Source: Harringtonia aguacate (lineage: Eukaryota; Ascomycota; Sordariomycetes; Ophiostomatales; Ophiostomataceae). Taken from it: a DNA stretch of 64,000 bases. A model generated the notes under the pieces. The model was given only the letters and a program-made list of their open reading frames with translations. It was not told the DNA's origin and did not search any database. The position numbers and the translations under genes are program-made. This document shows, in pieces, positions 44,075 through 55,647 of the stretch. Location of the stretch: positions 71,743 through 135,742 of the forward strand of contig JACCPH010000035.1 in the NCBI GenBank assembly GCA_014183095.1, read 5' to 3'. The stretch's first letter is position 1, and each line of letters opens with the position of its first letter.

Positions 44075-46116
44075 TCACATCGATGCCACAGCGGGCGCCA
44101 GTGACTCCTTCGCCTGCAGCTGCCGGTCAATTTCTTCGGCCGTGTGCATGGCCTCGTCGCCCGACGTTGTGACCTGCTGCGGCTCCGCCGCGCCCTCCGA
44201 CCGCACCGCACCATACGCCGTGCCATTGCTGCTGTCCAGTTGGGCCACGGCTTGGGCGACGCGCTCGAGCGGGTTGCTACTCAGGGGGGGCTGCGGCTGC
44301 TGGTGTGCGTGCGCGGCAGGCGTCTGGCTGGCAACGGCAGCTGCCGCTGCCGCGTTAGCCAGCAGATTAGCCGCTGCTGCGGACGCGGCCTGGTTAATGC
44401 CGGCAGGACCAACTGCACCCGGCGCAGACAGGTTCAGGTTGGGCGGCGGCTGCGGCAGGTCGGCCTTGGCATCGAGGAGCTTCGATTGTAGGTGGATGAT
44501 GTACTCCCGCAGGGCGTAGTTCTCCGACTGGATCATCTTGAACTGGTTCTCCATCTCCGCGTACTCCTGCACTTGCTGCTCGAGCTTCTTGATGTATCCT
44601 TCCTTGCGCTGACGGAATGCGCGCTTCAGAGAGGGGAGAACAGAGTCAGCACAAGCAGCCAAGGATCACTAAAACATGCGACGCGGGGTGGCATGCATAC
44701 CTGAGCAGCTCTGTTTTGTGCGGCACGCTTAGACTGCGACAGCTCGCGCCGCGGACCCTTACGCCCATCCGTGATAGCAGACACGTCGCCTTGCGTGGGC
44801 GCGGGCGGTGCAGAAAGTGGAGACACGGTCTGGGGAAGGGCAGAGACTCCGACCGCCGCCGGCGGTGGCTGCACAGAAGACATCATGTTTGGGGGCGTGG
44901 GCACAGGCGGATATGAAGACAGGGCCGACTGCTGAGCAGGCAGCAGGGCAGATCTGAGGTCGGGGTGGATCTGATCCTCTGAGCTAGGGTCCAGAATAGC
45001 TCCAGTAGACTGCGCAGCCACTTGCAGAGCGGAGGCAGCGAATAGATCACCCTGCGACACGGGTTGTGACACAGTGGAGGAAGCCGGCGCAATTGGCTGG
45101 CTTGAATCGGTCACGCTGTTTGCGGGCAGGATGGCAGCTGCGACGCCGACTTGTTTCTGCAAGGCCAGCAAGGTGGCCTCGGCGCCGAATTCTGCGAGGG
45201 CGGAAGATGGTTGAGATGCTGCACGAGGAGAAAGTCGCGAGGCGTGTGTTAGTAATGCTAACTTTTATGGATCGCGACTTCCAACAGAGATGCGACAAGC
45301 AACAACAACCGCGTCCGACAAAGGAACGGTCCAGATGGGAAAATAATAAATAGGACGACAAGAAGAGGGGCAGCGGATTCCTTATGAGAGCAAGGAAGTG
45401 GTAGCAGTATGGATGGGACGTGCAAGCCTGCGCTGTTGATACGCGTGCTGTGTAATAGGATGGGAAGTCAAAAAGTCAAAAGAGGATGAGGTAAGGAAGC
45501 GGATTTCGTAATCGAAGGGCGAGGGAAGTGGAGGGAGACGGCCGTTTTAAACCCAGCGCAGACGACTCGCAGCGTAGGGATGGATAATAAGCAGGGCACT
45601 TGCAGGTACAACGACACTGTATTCCCGGCGCAGCGACAGGGGTGTTTTGGGGTACTTGGAGGCTGTGCGCGGAAAGCTAGCAGCGTGCGAGAGGCTCGGA
45701 GATACAGTGTCCGCCACAGCAAACAGACCAAAAAAAACAGCGGGAGCGACGGTGAAATCGGGCAGGTACCAGAAGGGAAATAGAAGAGGGGCAGGAGCGG
45801 ACAAAGGCAACGAAGAAGAGGCAGCTGGGTATTATTGTGTACAGCGAGAGGCAAGCGACATGCGGAGAGCTTCTCACCTAAGGTGGAGGAAAGTACTTGT
45901 ACCAGGCTTGTACAGACATTAGGTAACAGAAGGTCAGAGGCCAGCCAGACGCCTAGCTGGAATAAGGAATCGTGGGTGCAGACAGGACATACCCACTTCA
46001 GGGTTCGCCCAGCAATTGCCCGAACAGGGGGGCGGGGGCAATTATGATGCAAGCAAACGCCGGAACTCACCATCGAGGGAGGCGGCCGCATGGGCGGACC
46101 GTCTGCTTCTCGCCAT
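44075..46116 (-). CDS. kapC: bZIP transcription factor, KapC/AP-1-like
   Basis: Nuclear DNA-binding regulator. Exons: 46116-46071, 45191-44701, 44623-44075 (361 aa). The basic region SKRAAQNRAAQRAFRQRKEGY is of Pap1/AP-1 type (NxAAQxAFR), followed by a Leu/Met zipper (KLEQQVQEY...ENYALREYIIHLQSKLL) and a LPQPPPNLNL segment that recalls Aspergillus KapC. The region before it is Pro/Ser/Gln-rich; the tail is Ala/Gln-rich. Intron 2 cuts the DNA-contacting helix between Gln and Arg. Exon 1 (MARSRRSAHAAASLD) is inferred: its GTGAGT donor joins in phase to EFGAEATLLALQKQ, but the intron is then 879 nt, far longer than usual. The C-terminal two exons are secure; the start is less so. Confidence 0.85.
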
Positions 46117-48907
46117 CGCTCTCTGGCGTCTTTTATGAGTTAGGCGTCGTCCGTTTCGTACCTCCCTCTCACTCTGACTCAGCATGGACCAGGGGGTGGA
46201 GATGGGGGGTGGGGGTGAGCGAAGTAAAAAAAAAAAAAAGACAAATAACGGAATATAAAATGGCTGAAGAGGCAAAGACGAGGTCGCGAGGGCACCAAGA
46301 GTTTGCTGATCAAAACTGATCCGTGCTAAGACCAGCGGCACAGTGGAATGGGCTCGCGGCAGGGAAGTGGACAAGAAGTCACGGGAAATTCGAGTGGCTG
46401 GGAGGGGAATGTCTGCCTAGAGAGAGCTTCCTTCGCTGGAAAGAATTACCTGCCGGGAGCCGCCGCGGCCTGTAGCGGCGCTGTCTGCCTGAACAGCCTG
46501 CACAAGTGCTGGCGATCGGTCGTTGCTTCGGGGCCTCTCCGAGATGGCAAAATAGCTGGCCGCAGGTGCGTCGAGATAGTGTCAAGTCAGAAAAGTGTCA
46601 TCAAAGTCCGCTCAGTCAGCAAGAACGGGAGAAATGGGCAGATGATTCCGATGGCCTCAGGATAAACAAGGGATAAGTGGGGCTCGGAGGTAACCAAATT
46701 GTGCGCACAAGAGCGGAAGTAGTCATCATATTTGTCAGCATTCCTTCGTCAGCAGGTTCCAGAGCGAGGTTGGCATTATTAGGTGAGGCCTACTTCGGAA
46801 ACGTCGGCAGTTCCACATGCCCTTCCCCTCTTTCAAACCATACTGCCTAGCTGTATCCGTACACATAATTGCATTCGGTACGATGCACGAGCTTACCAAC
46901 AGCTGCCAAGAAAGGTCACCATGCAAGAAAACTGTGGGAAATCTGCAATGCAAAGCCATGCTCATACAGGTTTCAACTTTAACCTGTTACAACGGGGCGC
47001 GCAGCTCGCAAACGTTCCTCCGTACTTTCATACACCGCCGGAGACGAGGAAGGCGCTAGCGAGAAATCTCGCGTCATAGAAGGTCATTGCTGTCCCGCAC
47101 TGAATATTACTTAATTGATTACTACGTGGGGTTTCCGGATACGAGTACGAGGTTCCCCAACAAGCCAAACCACGCACGTGAAAGCATCATATAAGGTATC
47201 TGTCGCTATCGACCGTGCGAGGCCCTGGTCGGTATTTGCATTTGTACTGCGCACAGGACGCTGTGTGTCTTACGATACATTCTCAGGCTTAGCGGGATGC
47301 CAAATGCTTGCCCTCGCAGAACTCAGAACTCAAATCTGAGGCCACAAGCCAGTTTTTTCCTGTCGGAGTTCCAGAAAGTCCGCACTCCGGAGCAGTCCGT
47401 CCGCCGCTTACCTGCTTCCTTATCCACCGTAGTATGAAATGCCGGGTTACAAATACAAAATGCCAAATCAGGCGACCACCTAGGGTTTTGTTTTGAACTT
47501 TCGAATAAGTACACATCTTGGTATTCAAATCTGTCGTAATTGTAGTCGTAGAGGTTTTGGAACCATGTCAAATTCGACACGTTACGCAACGTTTCCTATG
47601 AGGGTAGAAGGGATGGGAAAGGAAGCAATGTAACTTGAACACTTGAAAGATGGAGAGATATCTCGAGATCAACCCTGTCTATATCGTAATACTCCACTGA
47701 CACGGAACTCGGACTTAACATTTGGTCTGTTTACTACCCCTGGCTTTGGCTGGGCAGCATATGCTTACAATATCAAACATCTGTCTTGCAAGCAGCAGCT
47801 AGAGAACGAGGTTCACTTCTTCCGAATCTGTATTTCTCTGAACGGTTAAGAATTGGTCTGGAGGAAATGGCCTGGGTCCCCCCTTCCCAATCTTTGTTCC
47901 AATTCCGGAAGCCCGGAGCAACTTCTGAAGTTGAGGCTTGGCCCGGGACGCCACGCTGCCTCCTTCCTATCCCGGGCTTCCTGGAAGCGAGGGATCATTT
48001 TGCCAAACAGAGACATTGGGCAACTCCTGGCGACGATTATTAATCATATTGCTCTCTCTCGACACGAGCTCAGTCAAATGACGCTGGCACTTTTCAGGCC
48101 AGAGCGTTTCTGGTATTACTACGAGTAAGATGATAGTAAGATGGCAGGCACACGGAACAGATTAGAGCATTTCCTCCGATCGCCTGGGGACCCCACGGCC
48201 ACGTGAAAGGGGATCATCGGACGTCTAATCACAAACCAGATTCCGAGCGATGCCGGGCGGACAGAGTTTATGATCTCGTTACCATCTCACGGCCGAGGAC
48301 CGCTTGGAAATGGGAAATTCACTTCTCAGAACATTGATTTATCTGTTTCCACTGATGCCTTTACTTCTCGTGGCGTAAACGACTTGATATTCCCATGTCA
48401 CAGGACATCCGTCGATAACAGGAGGCTATATGACTAACAGAGAGCATATGAGAAAACGACTTCTCAAACCCGTATGATATTCCATCACAGTCAGGATGAA
48501 GCAGTTGCAATTTCAGTCAAGTTGTGCATCCCCAAGCAAGTCATGCTGTATCCACGCAGAGCCTCAAGCATGAACTGGACCTCATTAATCACAAAAACTT
48601 CTGCTGTTTTCTAACTGAATTGTTTCAATGCCTTTTTTTTTTAAAAAAAAAGCAGCAAAAGGAAACCGCAGTTATTGAGCCGGCAGTGAATTTTGCGGCT
48701 GTAAGCCGAAGAGATGGCACTTTTCAGCGGGTCCGCTCTCCACCTGCGGCCACTAAAGACGGCCCCCAAACGCTCGACTAGATTGGAGGTCTAGGTCTCA
48801 CCACGTCCTGTTTGACTTTTCCACATTGCGTCGCGGGCCAAACACGAGGGTTACCCGGCCCGTGCAAGACTCTCCCTACGACAGCTCGATTGACGCAAAG
48901 GTCCGCA
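46117..48907. other. Gene-poor interval, kapC / carbinolamine dehydratase
   Basis: About 2.8 kb, AT-richer than its neighbours (especially 46.7-48.7 kb), with no frame resembling a protein family. It holds two TACGAGTA octamers (47140-47147, 48120-48127) and an inverted repeat (47903-47916 with 47971-47986). It could be promoter DNA plus an eroded mobile element, but I see no terminal repeats or transposase remnants. Confidence 0.5.
47903..47986. repeat. Imperfect inverted repeat (fold-back)
   Basis: TTCCGGAAGCCCGG at 47903-47916 pairs with CCCGGGCTTCCTGGAA at 47971-47986 with one bulged base and a loop of about 54 nt. It stands out as GC-rich within AT-rich DNA. Confidence 0.7.
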
Positions 48908-49660
48908 ATGTATCGACTCCGCCCGGCTGCTCAGGTGGTGGTGCGGTCATCCCGTGGCATCGCCAGCTTCGGCGCGATAATACGACGTCGACCTTTTTCC
49001 GCCACAGCGACCAGCTTCACCAGCTCGCCAAAGGCACAGATTGTCTCCAAGTTCGAGGCTGACACCGAAGCCGTCGCCGCCGCGCTGGACCGGCTGCTGG
49101 CCTCGTCCGGCGGCCAGGGGAGGTGGGCACTTACCGCGGCTGGCGACGGTGTCGAGCGGTCGTTCAAGTTCAAGACGTTTACCAAGACATGGGTGAGTCT
49201 TTGGCCCTCTCTCTCTGCTCGCAGCGTGCTGACGTGGCCAGGACTTCATGACGGCTGTGTCGCTGCAGTGCAAACTCCAGAACCACCATCCCGAGTGGTC
49301 CAATGTGCGTCACAAACGAGGACGTCGTGCAGACGGAGTCCTAGGTGGATCAGTCCATCTCCCCCTTCGTTGGCTCACCATTGGCAGGTCTTCAACTCTA
49401 CGTTCGTTCGCTGGACAACGCACAGTCCGGTGCCCGGCCTGACCCGCAAGGACGTTGAGCTGGCAGCTGTCTGCGACACTCTGGCACGGGACTTTGGCGA
49501 GATCGTCGACGAGACCGCTGCGCCTGCCACCAAGCTGTCGAACCCTGCGAGTACTGCTACTCGTACAAATACAAATACTGCCAGCACGGGGCTCCAGGGA
49601 TTGGCCGACCAAATCACAGACTGCGGCTGCTCCACGCCGGAAAAAGGCGGAAAAAAATAG
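48908..49660 (+). CDS. Pterin-4a-carbinolamine dehydratase-like protein
   Basis: Enzyme family that dehydrates 4a-hydroxytetrahydropterin. Exons: 48908-49192, 49242-49304, 49388-49660 (206 aa); introns are 49 and 83 nt. Conserved elements are WALTAAGDGVERSFKFKTF, then FMTAVSLQCKLQNHHPEWSN and VFNSTFVRWTTHS, which carry the catalytic His-His-Pro-Glu-Trp and Thr-His. The Arg/Ser-rich, acid-poor N-terminus (1-40) looks like a mitochondrial targeting sequence. The start at 48908 is chosen because the same frame upstream to 48812 is unlike it. The C-terminal 55 residues are a Thr/Asn-rich extension, encoded partly by a sequence containing the octamer TACTCGTA (49558-49565), which is otherwise intergenic here; the true stop could be earlier. 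Confidence 0.88.
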   Translation: MYRLRPAAQVVVRSSRGIASFGAIIRRRPFSATATSFTSSPKAQIVSKFEADTEAVAAALDRLLASSGGQGRWALTAAGDGVERSFKFKTFTKTWVSLWPSLSARSVLTWPGLHDGCVAAVQTPEPPSRVVQCASQTRTSCRRSPRWISPSPPSLAHHWQVFNSTFVRWTTHSPVPGLTRKDVELAAVCDTLARDFGEIVDETAAPATKLSNPASTATRTNTNTASTGLQGLADQITDCGCSTPEKGGKK

Positions 49661-50152
49661 GAAAAAGTGGTCTGCGCAGACATGGGACCGAATTGTGGTC
49701 CCTGTATTACGAGTACGATGTCACGCAGTGTACGAATACGACAGAATGATAGAGCTGTCACATGCAACCCTGGCAGCCTGGAAAACCCCATCTTCATCTT
49801 TCAAAACGGTAAATTAATAAGTCTATCAGCGTGCGGTCATCGCAGCATCTGCCATGCGAGCTTCTGCATGAATGCATCCACTCCAGTCAAATATGTACAA
49901 GTACTGTATAAGAAAGTTCCAATTTCATGTCCCAAGGGCAACCGACCCCCAAACGCCCTTGAATGAGAATGCTGCGGTTTTCTTTCTGTTGCATCGTGGT
50001 CAATTTATATCCCTGCCACTTGGGGAAAGGCCGCTAGGCAGCTGCCGGGCGCTGGAGAACCAGGCCGCTGCTCGACAGCTGTGGCCTTGCTTGTCGATGC
50101 TGAGCATCAGTTCCATTTTTGCACAGTCGTGCAATGGAGAACGGCTGGCCAT
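49661..50152. other. Convergent 3' region, dehydratase / ERG25
   Basis: About 490 bp with one TACGAGTA octamer (49708-49715) close to the dehydratase stop. No gene seen. Confidence 0.6.
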
Positions 50153-51224
50153 TTATTGGACCTTCTTCTGCTTGATCTGCGCCAGCTTCTTCTCGCGGCG
50201 GCGCTTGCTGGCCTCGAAGCCGGCCTCCGTATCCAAGAAGTAGTCCCACCAGCGGAAGCTCGAGGCGTAGTTGCCAATGAACTTCTCGTGGTGCAGATCG
50301 TGGTGCTGGGCGCCAGCCCAGAACGGCATGAAATGACGCAGGCTCCAGGGGAAGTCGTAGCCGCTGTGCGAGTCGATGGCCTGGAACAGACGCAGGACAA
50401 TCCAAATGTACATCGTGGCAAGGTGCAGGTCACCGGTCACCGACGCGAAGGCAATGGGGAAGCCGACGATGCCAATGCCCAGAATCATGGCTTCGATCGG
50501 GGACGCGTACTCGGCAGCCAGGCCGAAGGGCGCAGAGTAGGTGTGGTGCAGCTTGTGGATAGCACGGTAGAGCGGGCCGTAGTGCAGGGCGCGGTGGAAC
50601 CAGTAGTGCCAGCCATCCTCGAACACGAAGAAGAGAGACACCTGCATCGCAATCTTCCAGGCAGGAGGAAACGGGACGCCGAAGTCGAGGCCAAACTGAA
50701 TGGCCATGGGGTGGAAGAACCAGATTTGCGGCAGCTCGACGGTGAAGTGGCTCAGCAGGACCAACATGGTGCACTCAAACTGCTCCTTGATCGTGGGAAT
50801 CTTCTGGTTCTGAATTTTGTAGCGGTTGAAGTAAGGGGTAGCGTCGAGGATCATAAAGGGAAGGGAGCGGCCGAAGTAGACAACCTCGTGCAGGACGAAG
50901 CTCATGATTCCCGTGGCCAGGACATCGTTCTGCATCCAGATGTACCAAGCCTGATGAGAGTCAGAAATCGAATCACAAAAAGGAGGGGGGGGGAAAGGAA
51001 ATTGAGAAAGGCACGACATACCGCCCAGAGGCGCTCAACAATGTTGAGCTGGACATTATACTTGGACACTTCCTCAAAGACGCCGAAGTAGTCCGACGAG
51101 ATCGGGATTGCGCCAACGGTCCCGTTAAAGGTTGCGTTGGATAATGCGCTGCACCATGTTAAATTCAATGAAAAGACTCAATTGACTTTGAGAATGTGAA
51201 AGATAAACCGTACACGTCAATCAT
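50153..51224 (-). CDS. ERG25: C-4 methylsterol oxidase Erg25
   Basis: ER di-iron oxidase that starts C-4 demethylation in ergosterol synthesis. Exons: 51224-51214 (11 nt), 51148-51022, 50950-50153 (311 aa). Three histidine boxes bind iron: HRALH (about 165-169), HKLHH (178-182) and HHDLHH (262-267). Hydrophobic segments flank them. The C-terminus ends KKVQ, a KKxx ER-retrieval signal. The 11-nt first exon (MIDV with the Val codon split) uses a GTACGG donor and matches the following ALSNATFNGT frame; a different upstream start cannot be excluded. It is divergent from NCA2. Confidence 0.93.
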
Positions 51225-52405
51225 GGTGACGACAGTGACAGCCAATGGCTGAATGGGTGGGAAAAGAGGCAATTTCAACGAGCAGGCTGAATTCGCACAC
51301 AGAGGCGACGATCGATGAAAAAAGAAGCTGAGAGAGAATACAAAAGAGAAAACAAGAAGAAAGGAAAGAGTAAAGAAATGGAGGGATTAAGAGATTAAAC
51401 CCAGACTCGTGTCAAGGTCAATGGCACAGGCGCTGGCTGATCTCAATTGGATTTGGATGTTCGTCTAGGGAGAGGACGGCGTTTTATTGTTTTTCACGAC
51501 TTATCAGGGGGGCGGAGAATGGCGGTGGGCCGGTCTCTGACAAAACGAGCCGATAGATTTGTTGAGCGAGTGAGCCCATGTTCTGCAGGACAGATCCGGG
51601 ACCCGGGCCAATCACAATACGTAGATCGTCGTGCAGTGGATATGCTTGGCACCGGCAAATTTCACATGCGACTGTGCAGATGCACTGTGCGATTACGTCC
51701 GCGGGGACAAACGGTTGCCGCCGCCTTCTCGTACTCGTACTCGTAGAATTTGGTCCAGCCACTGCCCAGCCATTGAGCGGCACGAATGGTCATGTGATCA
51801 CATCGCCGTTGCATCTGCCATTGGGCGCAACAGGCAAGAGCAGCACACGTTGCGAGTCGGCCTGTCCTGCGTGCTTTCCTTTCCCTTGTGTTATTTGCCT
51901 TGTATGCTTTCCAATCCGCACGTCTGGTCTTCCCTCACAGCTTCCGCTGTCGCATTTCTCCCCCATACCAACCTTAACTGTTCTGACCGCATCTTGTCCA
52001 TCCCGATATGTCACGTTAGCTCGGCGGGTCGACCTGTGCCGGCTGCCCTGGACCCGAACGAATCGCCTGTTGTACTCTCGGCTTTCTCCACCTCCATCAA
52101 TCAAGCCTCGGGGTTGCTCCCAACGACATCACACCTGTTTCCAATCCCCTCCGGACCCTGTCCAAGGATCAGCATCCCGAGCCCGTTGCGCCACAAATAT
52201 CCCTTACGCGTTGTCGCGCTGTTGTGGCGTCTCGGGAAAAAACGTTTCCGGCTGGTCTGATAGGAGCTTCCACGCTACACCACAGAGAGGAAAAAAGAAA
52301 AAAGCCCACAAGTTACCAATTCGCACACACACGACTGCCGGTGTACAGCCACCTTCTCCCGGCCCATGTTCGTCTTCTGGTGACTGAGAGAGCACCCCTC
52401 CCACC
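51225..52405. other. Divergent promoter region, ERG25 / NCA2
   Basis: About 1.2 kb with two overlapping TACTCGTA octamers (51732-51739, 51738-51745). Frames here are short and overlapping. No gene seen. Confidence 0.6.
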
Positions 52406-54634
52406 ATGTCTATTATTGTAGAGTTCGTCTGGACCTTGCATATTACCACCCCTTACTCTTTCGGGTTCCGTATGCCGCCGCTGTCATGTGCCAGGCAAGC
52501 TTGCTAACTTGCGATCGCCGCCCTCCTCCACAGCAATGTGCGAGCCTGGGAGGCTGATATCGACCGCATCACGCGAGGCCCTCTCACCTCCTTTCAGGAA
52601 GCCGATGCCGGCACCGACAGCACCGTGAACGAAGCCAGTTTGGCTGCGCTGTCGTCTCCCTATGTCAACGAGCTGCTGAACATCATCAAAACTCTGAGCT
52701 CCACCTCGTCTTCGCAGCCGATTCTCCCTACCGCCCGTATACGGGGTCTACTGCGGCAGTCCGGCCTGCTGGATGCCGCCGAGCGCATCGAGAAAGCCCA
52801 GCTAGAACAATCACTCGAGGAGGAGGTCGAACAGGAAGAAGAGGTGGAAGAAGAAGTCGAGCAAGAAGATAGCAGCGAATACGGACCTGAGGCTGTCGGT
52901 GGTCTGACAGATGTACTTGGACCAAACGCTCTCCCGTCGGAAGTGGAGTGGCTCCTCGTGAGCAAAGCGACCGTCCAGGTCTACGGCGTCCTTTTGAATA
53001 CGCTGTTGGAGCAGATTATTCCCCTACACGACGATATCTGGTACTGGGACGACATCCTCACGTCATATACAAGCCTCAGTCTGTACACCATCCAGACATC
53101 GCCATTGCGGTTTTGGCAATGGGCCAGGGAGATGCAGCAGGTTGTGGGGGAGAGCCGTGCACTGTTCGCTAGATCACCTGTCGGTGCGCTGCGGTCTGGC
53201 AGCTCGTCACTGACGCAGCAATGGCAGCAATTCTACAACATTGTGTGTCGGGGCGTGGCTGCCCGGTCCTTTGCTGATCTTGAGCGGCGGCTGCTGTCGC
53301 CCGTAGCTCGTTGCCGAATTGATGCTCGGCGCAGCCAGAAGCGACTGAAGCAGCTGAGACAGCTGATTGCAAGCGGGCTGGGCATCTTGATCGACGAGGG
53401 CCTTCGCTTCGATCTCGACGAGGGCATTGACGTCAAGGACATCACTGCTGACAACGGCCGGCGGTGGAAGGGTGTGGTGGAGCGGAGCGTGTCCTTGATG
53501 GATCAGGTGACTACGGATGTGCTGGCCGTCGACTCGACCATTCCCGAGTTCGAAGACAAGGTCTTCAATGACGTGCAAGGCGATCCGATCCTGACAGCCA
53601 ACCGCCTCGATGCCAACAAGCCGGCCCGTCTCGCACGCCGCCTCGACGTGCTCCTGGCCAAGGGCATCCCCGATCTCGTGGGAAACCTCAAGGTAGTGGT
53701 TGGTGAATACGGCCGTCCGCCACGGCTGGTGCGTTATTGGTTGCCCGCTGGTGTGCTGCTTCTCTCGTCATCGACCCTGTTGCGCCTGGTCTCGGCTAGA
53801 CGGGCTGACATTGCTCATTGGATCCGCGACTTTGGTGTCACGGTCCGGGATTTCTGGTTCAATTGGGTTATCGAGCCCATCACCAAGGTCATTGGCACCA
53901 TCCGCCACGATTCCAACAGCGAGATTGCAATCATGAGCCGGGATAGTCTCCGGGCGGACCGTGACAGCCTGGAGCGCATGGTCGTTGAGTTTGCCATGGA
54001 CCGCCCGGAGATAGCTGTGGGCGAGGCAACGCTGTCAGAGGCAATGATTTCAAGCATCCGGTCCAAAGTACGAGAAGGCGACGTGACGCCGGTCCTCAAG
54101 GCGTACGAGAGCGGCCTGCGGAAGCCACTGCAGGGCGCAATGCGCGGCGATCTCGTCCGGTCGCTGCTGATCCAGGTACAGAAGACAAAGGTGGACCTGG
54201 AGGTTGCCATTGGCGGCATCGACGACCTGCTGAAGAGCCAGGAGTTGGTGTTCGGCTTTGTCGGGCTGACGCCGGGCGTGCTCGTCAGTGTGGGCATATT
54301 TCAGTACCTGCGCGGCGTGTTTGGCGGTCGCCAGGGCCTGCGGCGTGGCCAGAAGGCAGGGCGGTGCGTGCGGGTACTACGCAACATCGACCGAATCTTC
54401 TGTGATGCGACGACGGACCCGGCAACGCTGAACGGCATCCTGTCGTACAAGCACCGCGGACTGCTGGTGTGCGAAGTGCACGTGCTGCGCAACCTCGCGC
54501 GCAGGCTGTTCCCAGGTGATGTCGAGAAGGAGTTCCTCGAGGATGTCGACGAGATGCTGAACGCGAAGACGGTTGACAAACAGCGGCAGGCCCTGGAGAG
54601 GGTCCGGTGGACATACGGATGGTGGCTGCGCTGA
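52406..54634 (+). CDS. NCA2: Mitochondrial NCA2 protein (nuclear control of ATPase 2)
   Basis: Mitochondrial membrane protein which in yeast affects expression of ATP synthase subunits 6 and 8. The main exon is secure from 52534 to the stop at 54634 (from NVRAWEADIDRITRG, about 700 aa). Features: an acidic Glu-rich coil (about residues 90-115), the family signature WYWDDILTSYTSLSLYTIQTSP, two hydrophobic segments (LPAGVLLLSSSTLLRLV and GFVGLTPGVLVSVGIFQYL) and a conserved end with LVCEVHVLR. The 5' end is uncertain. ATG 52406 (MSIIVEFVW) can join in phase through a weak GTCATG donor at 52483 (51-nt intron) or a good GC donor at 52495 (39-nt intron, probably too short); a strong GTATGC donor at 52470 is out of phase. 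Confidence 0.85.
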
Positions 54635-55647
54635 GCAGAGGCGAATGATGCCAGGTCCGGCTGGCGTTCCTTTGCCTCGTATCTTACGCTCCGACAGCAC
54701 CTGGAAGACATGTAGATATGGATTGGCATGTTTGGCAAGCATATGCATAAAGACAGCGGACATAGACAAAACATTAAACGTCAAGCAGCTAAAATACAAA
54801 TCTTCAGAGAATAATATCTTACCTCGTCTGATCACGGCAGGCGATTCGGCGCCTCGTGGCTGGTGCACTAGCGGTGGATGACTACTGGGCATTGCGTCGG
54901 CCACCACCTGCCATTGCCATTCTAGGCCGACGACAGGCGGGAGAGCTCACTAATATCCACTGCCCGCACAAATCGGCAGCCCGCCACAGAGGGCTCCCTG
55001 CACTTTCTGTCACAGCTATCTGGAGAACTAGGCGGGTCCCACCCCTCATTCATGCTGGCTGTGTGGCAACTAAGCTGCATTACGTCGAAGACCAGTCCAC
55101 TCTTTTTATGCCGTGTCCTCTCAACCAAATTTCCGACCCCTTTCATCGATACCGCCCCAAAATCGTCAACATCAAACGTCACGATTCCACGGTCGTCGAA
55201 CGCTTCCCGGCCGCTTCTCCTCCAACGCTGCCGCATCCCGACCGCAGCACATTCTTTCTGCATCTGCATCCCCGTCGCCGTCGCGAGTGCCACCTTTGCC
55301 TAGCCCTTGCGACGTTAGGTGGACCAACGAGTGGCTTCCTGCTATTAAACGGCAATCTGTTGACGATACGCGGCTCCTCGAAACCCCCAGACTCCGGCCT
55401 TCCGAGCCCGTTTTTCCAGGCCAGCTTCCCTACGCGACACCTAAGACCGCGTGTTCTTCCCTCCGGTCTCGCCCTTGCCAGCAGTCGTGTGCTCGAATCC
55501 CAGCCACATTTTCCCTGACCAGCAGTGCGTCTGTTGCGCTTCCGTTTTATACGACCGACTGTTGTCCCCCCCGAACTCTCCGGTTCTTTCCCCCTTGTTT
55601 TGTTTACACACCGCTGCTCCCGACTTCGTTGCACCCTACCTCTCACA
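54635..55647. other. Intergenic region upstream of SEC4
   Basis: About 1 kb between the NCA2 stop and the SEC4 start, same strand. The last 500 bp are C/T-rich, a common fungal promoter and leader composition. Overlapping frames on both strands show no family resemblance. Confidence 0.6.

Noticed and set aside
46042..48781. Small frames of 60-110 codons in the gene-poor interval
   Set aside because: Short, overlapping and AT-driven; none resembles a protein family or a transposase.
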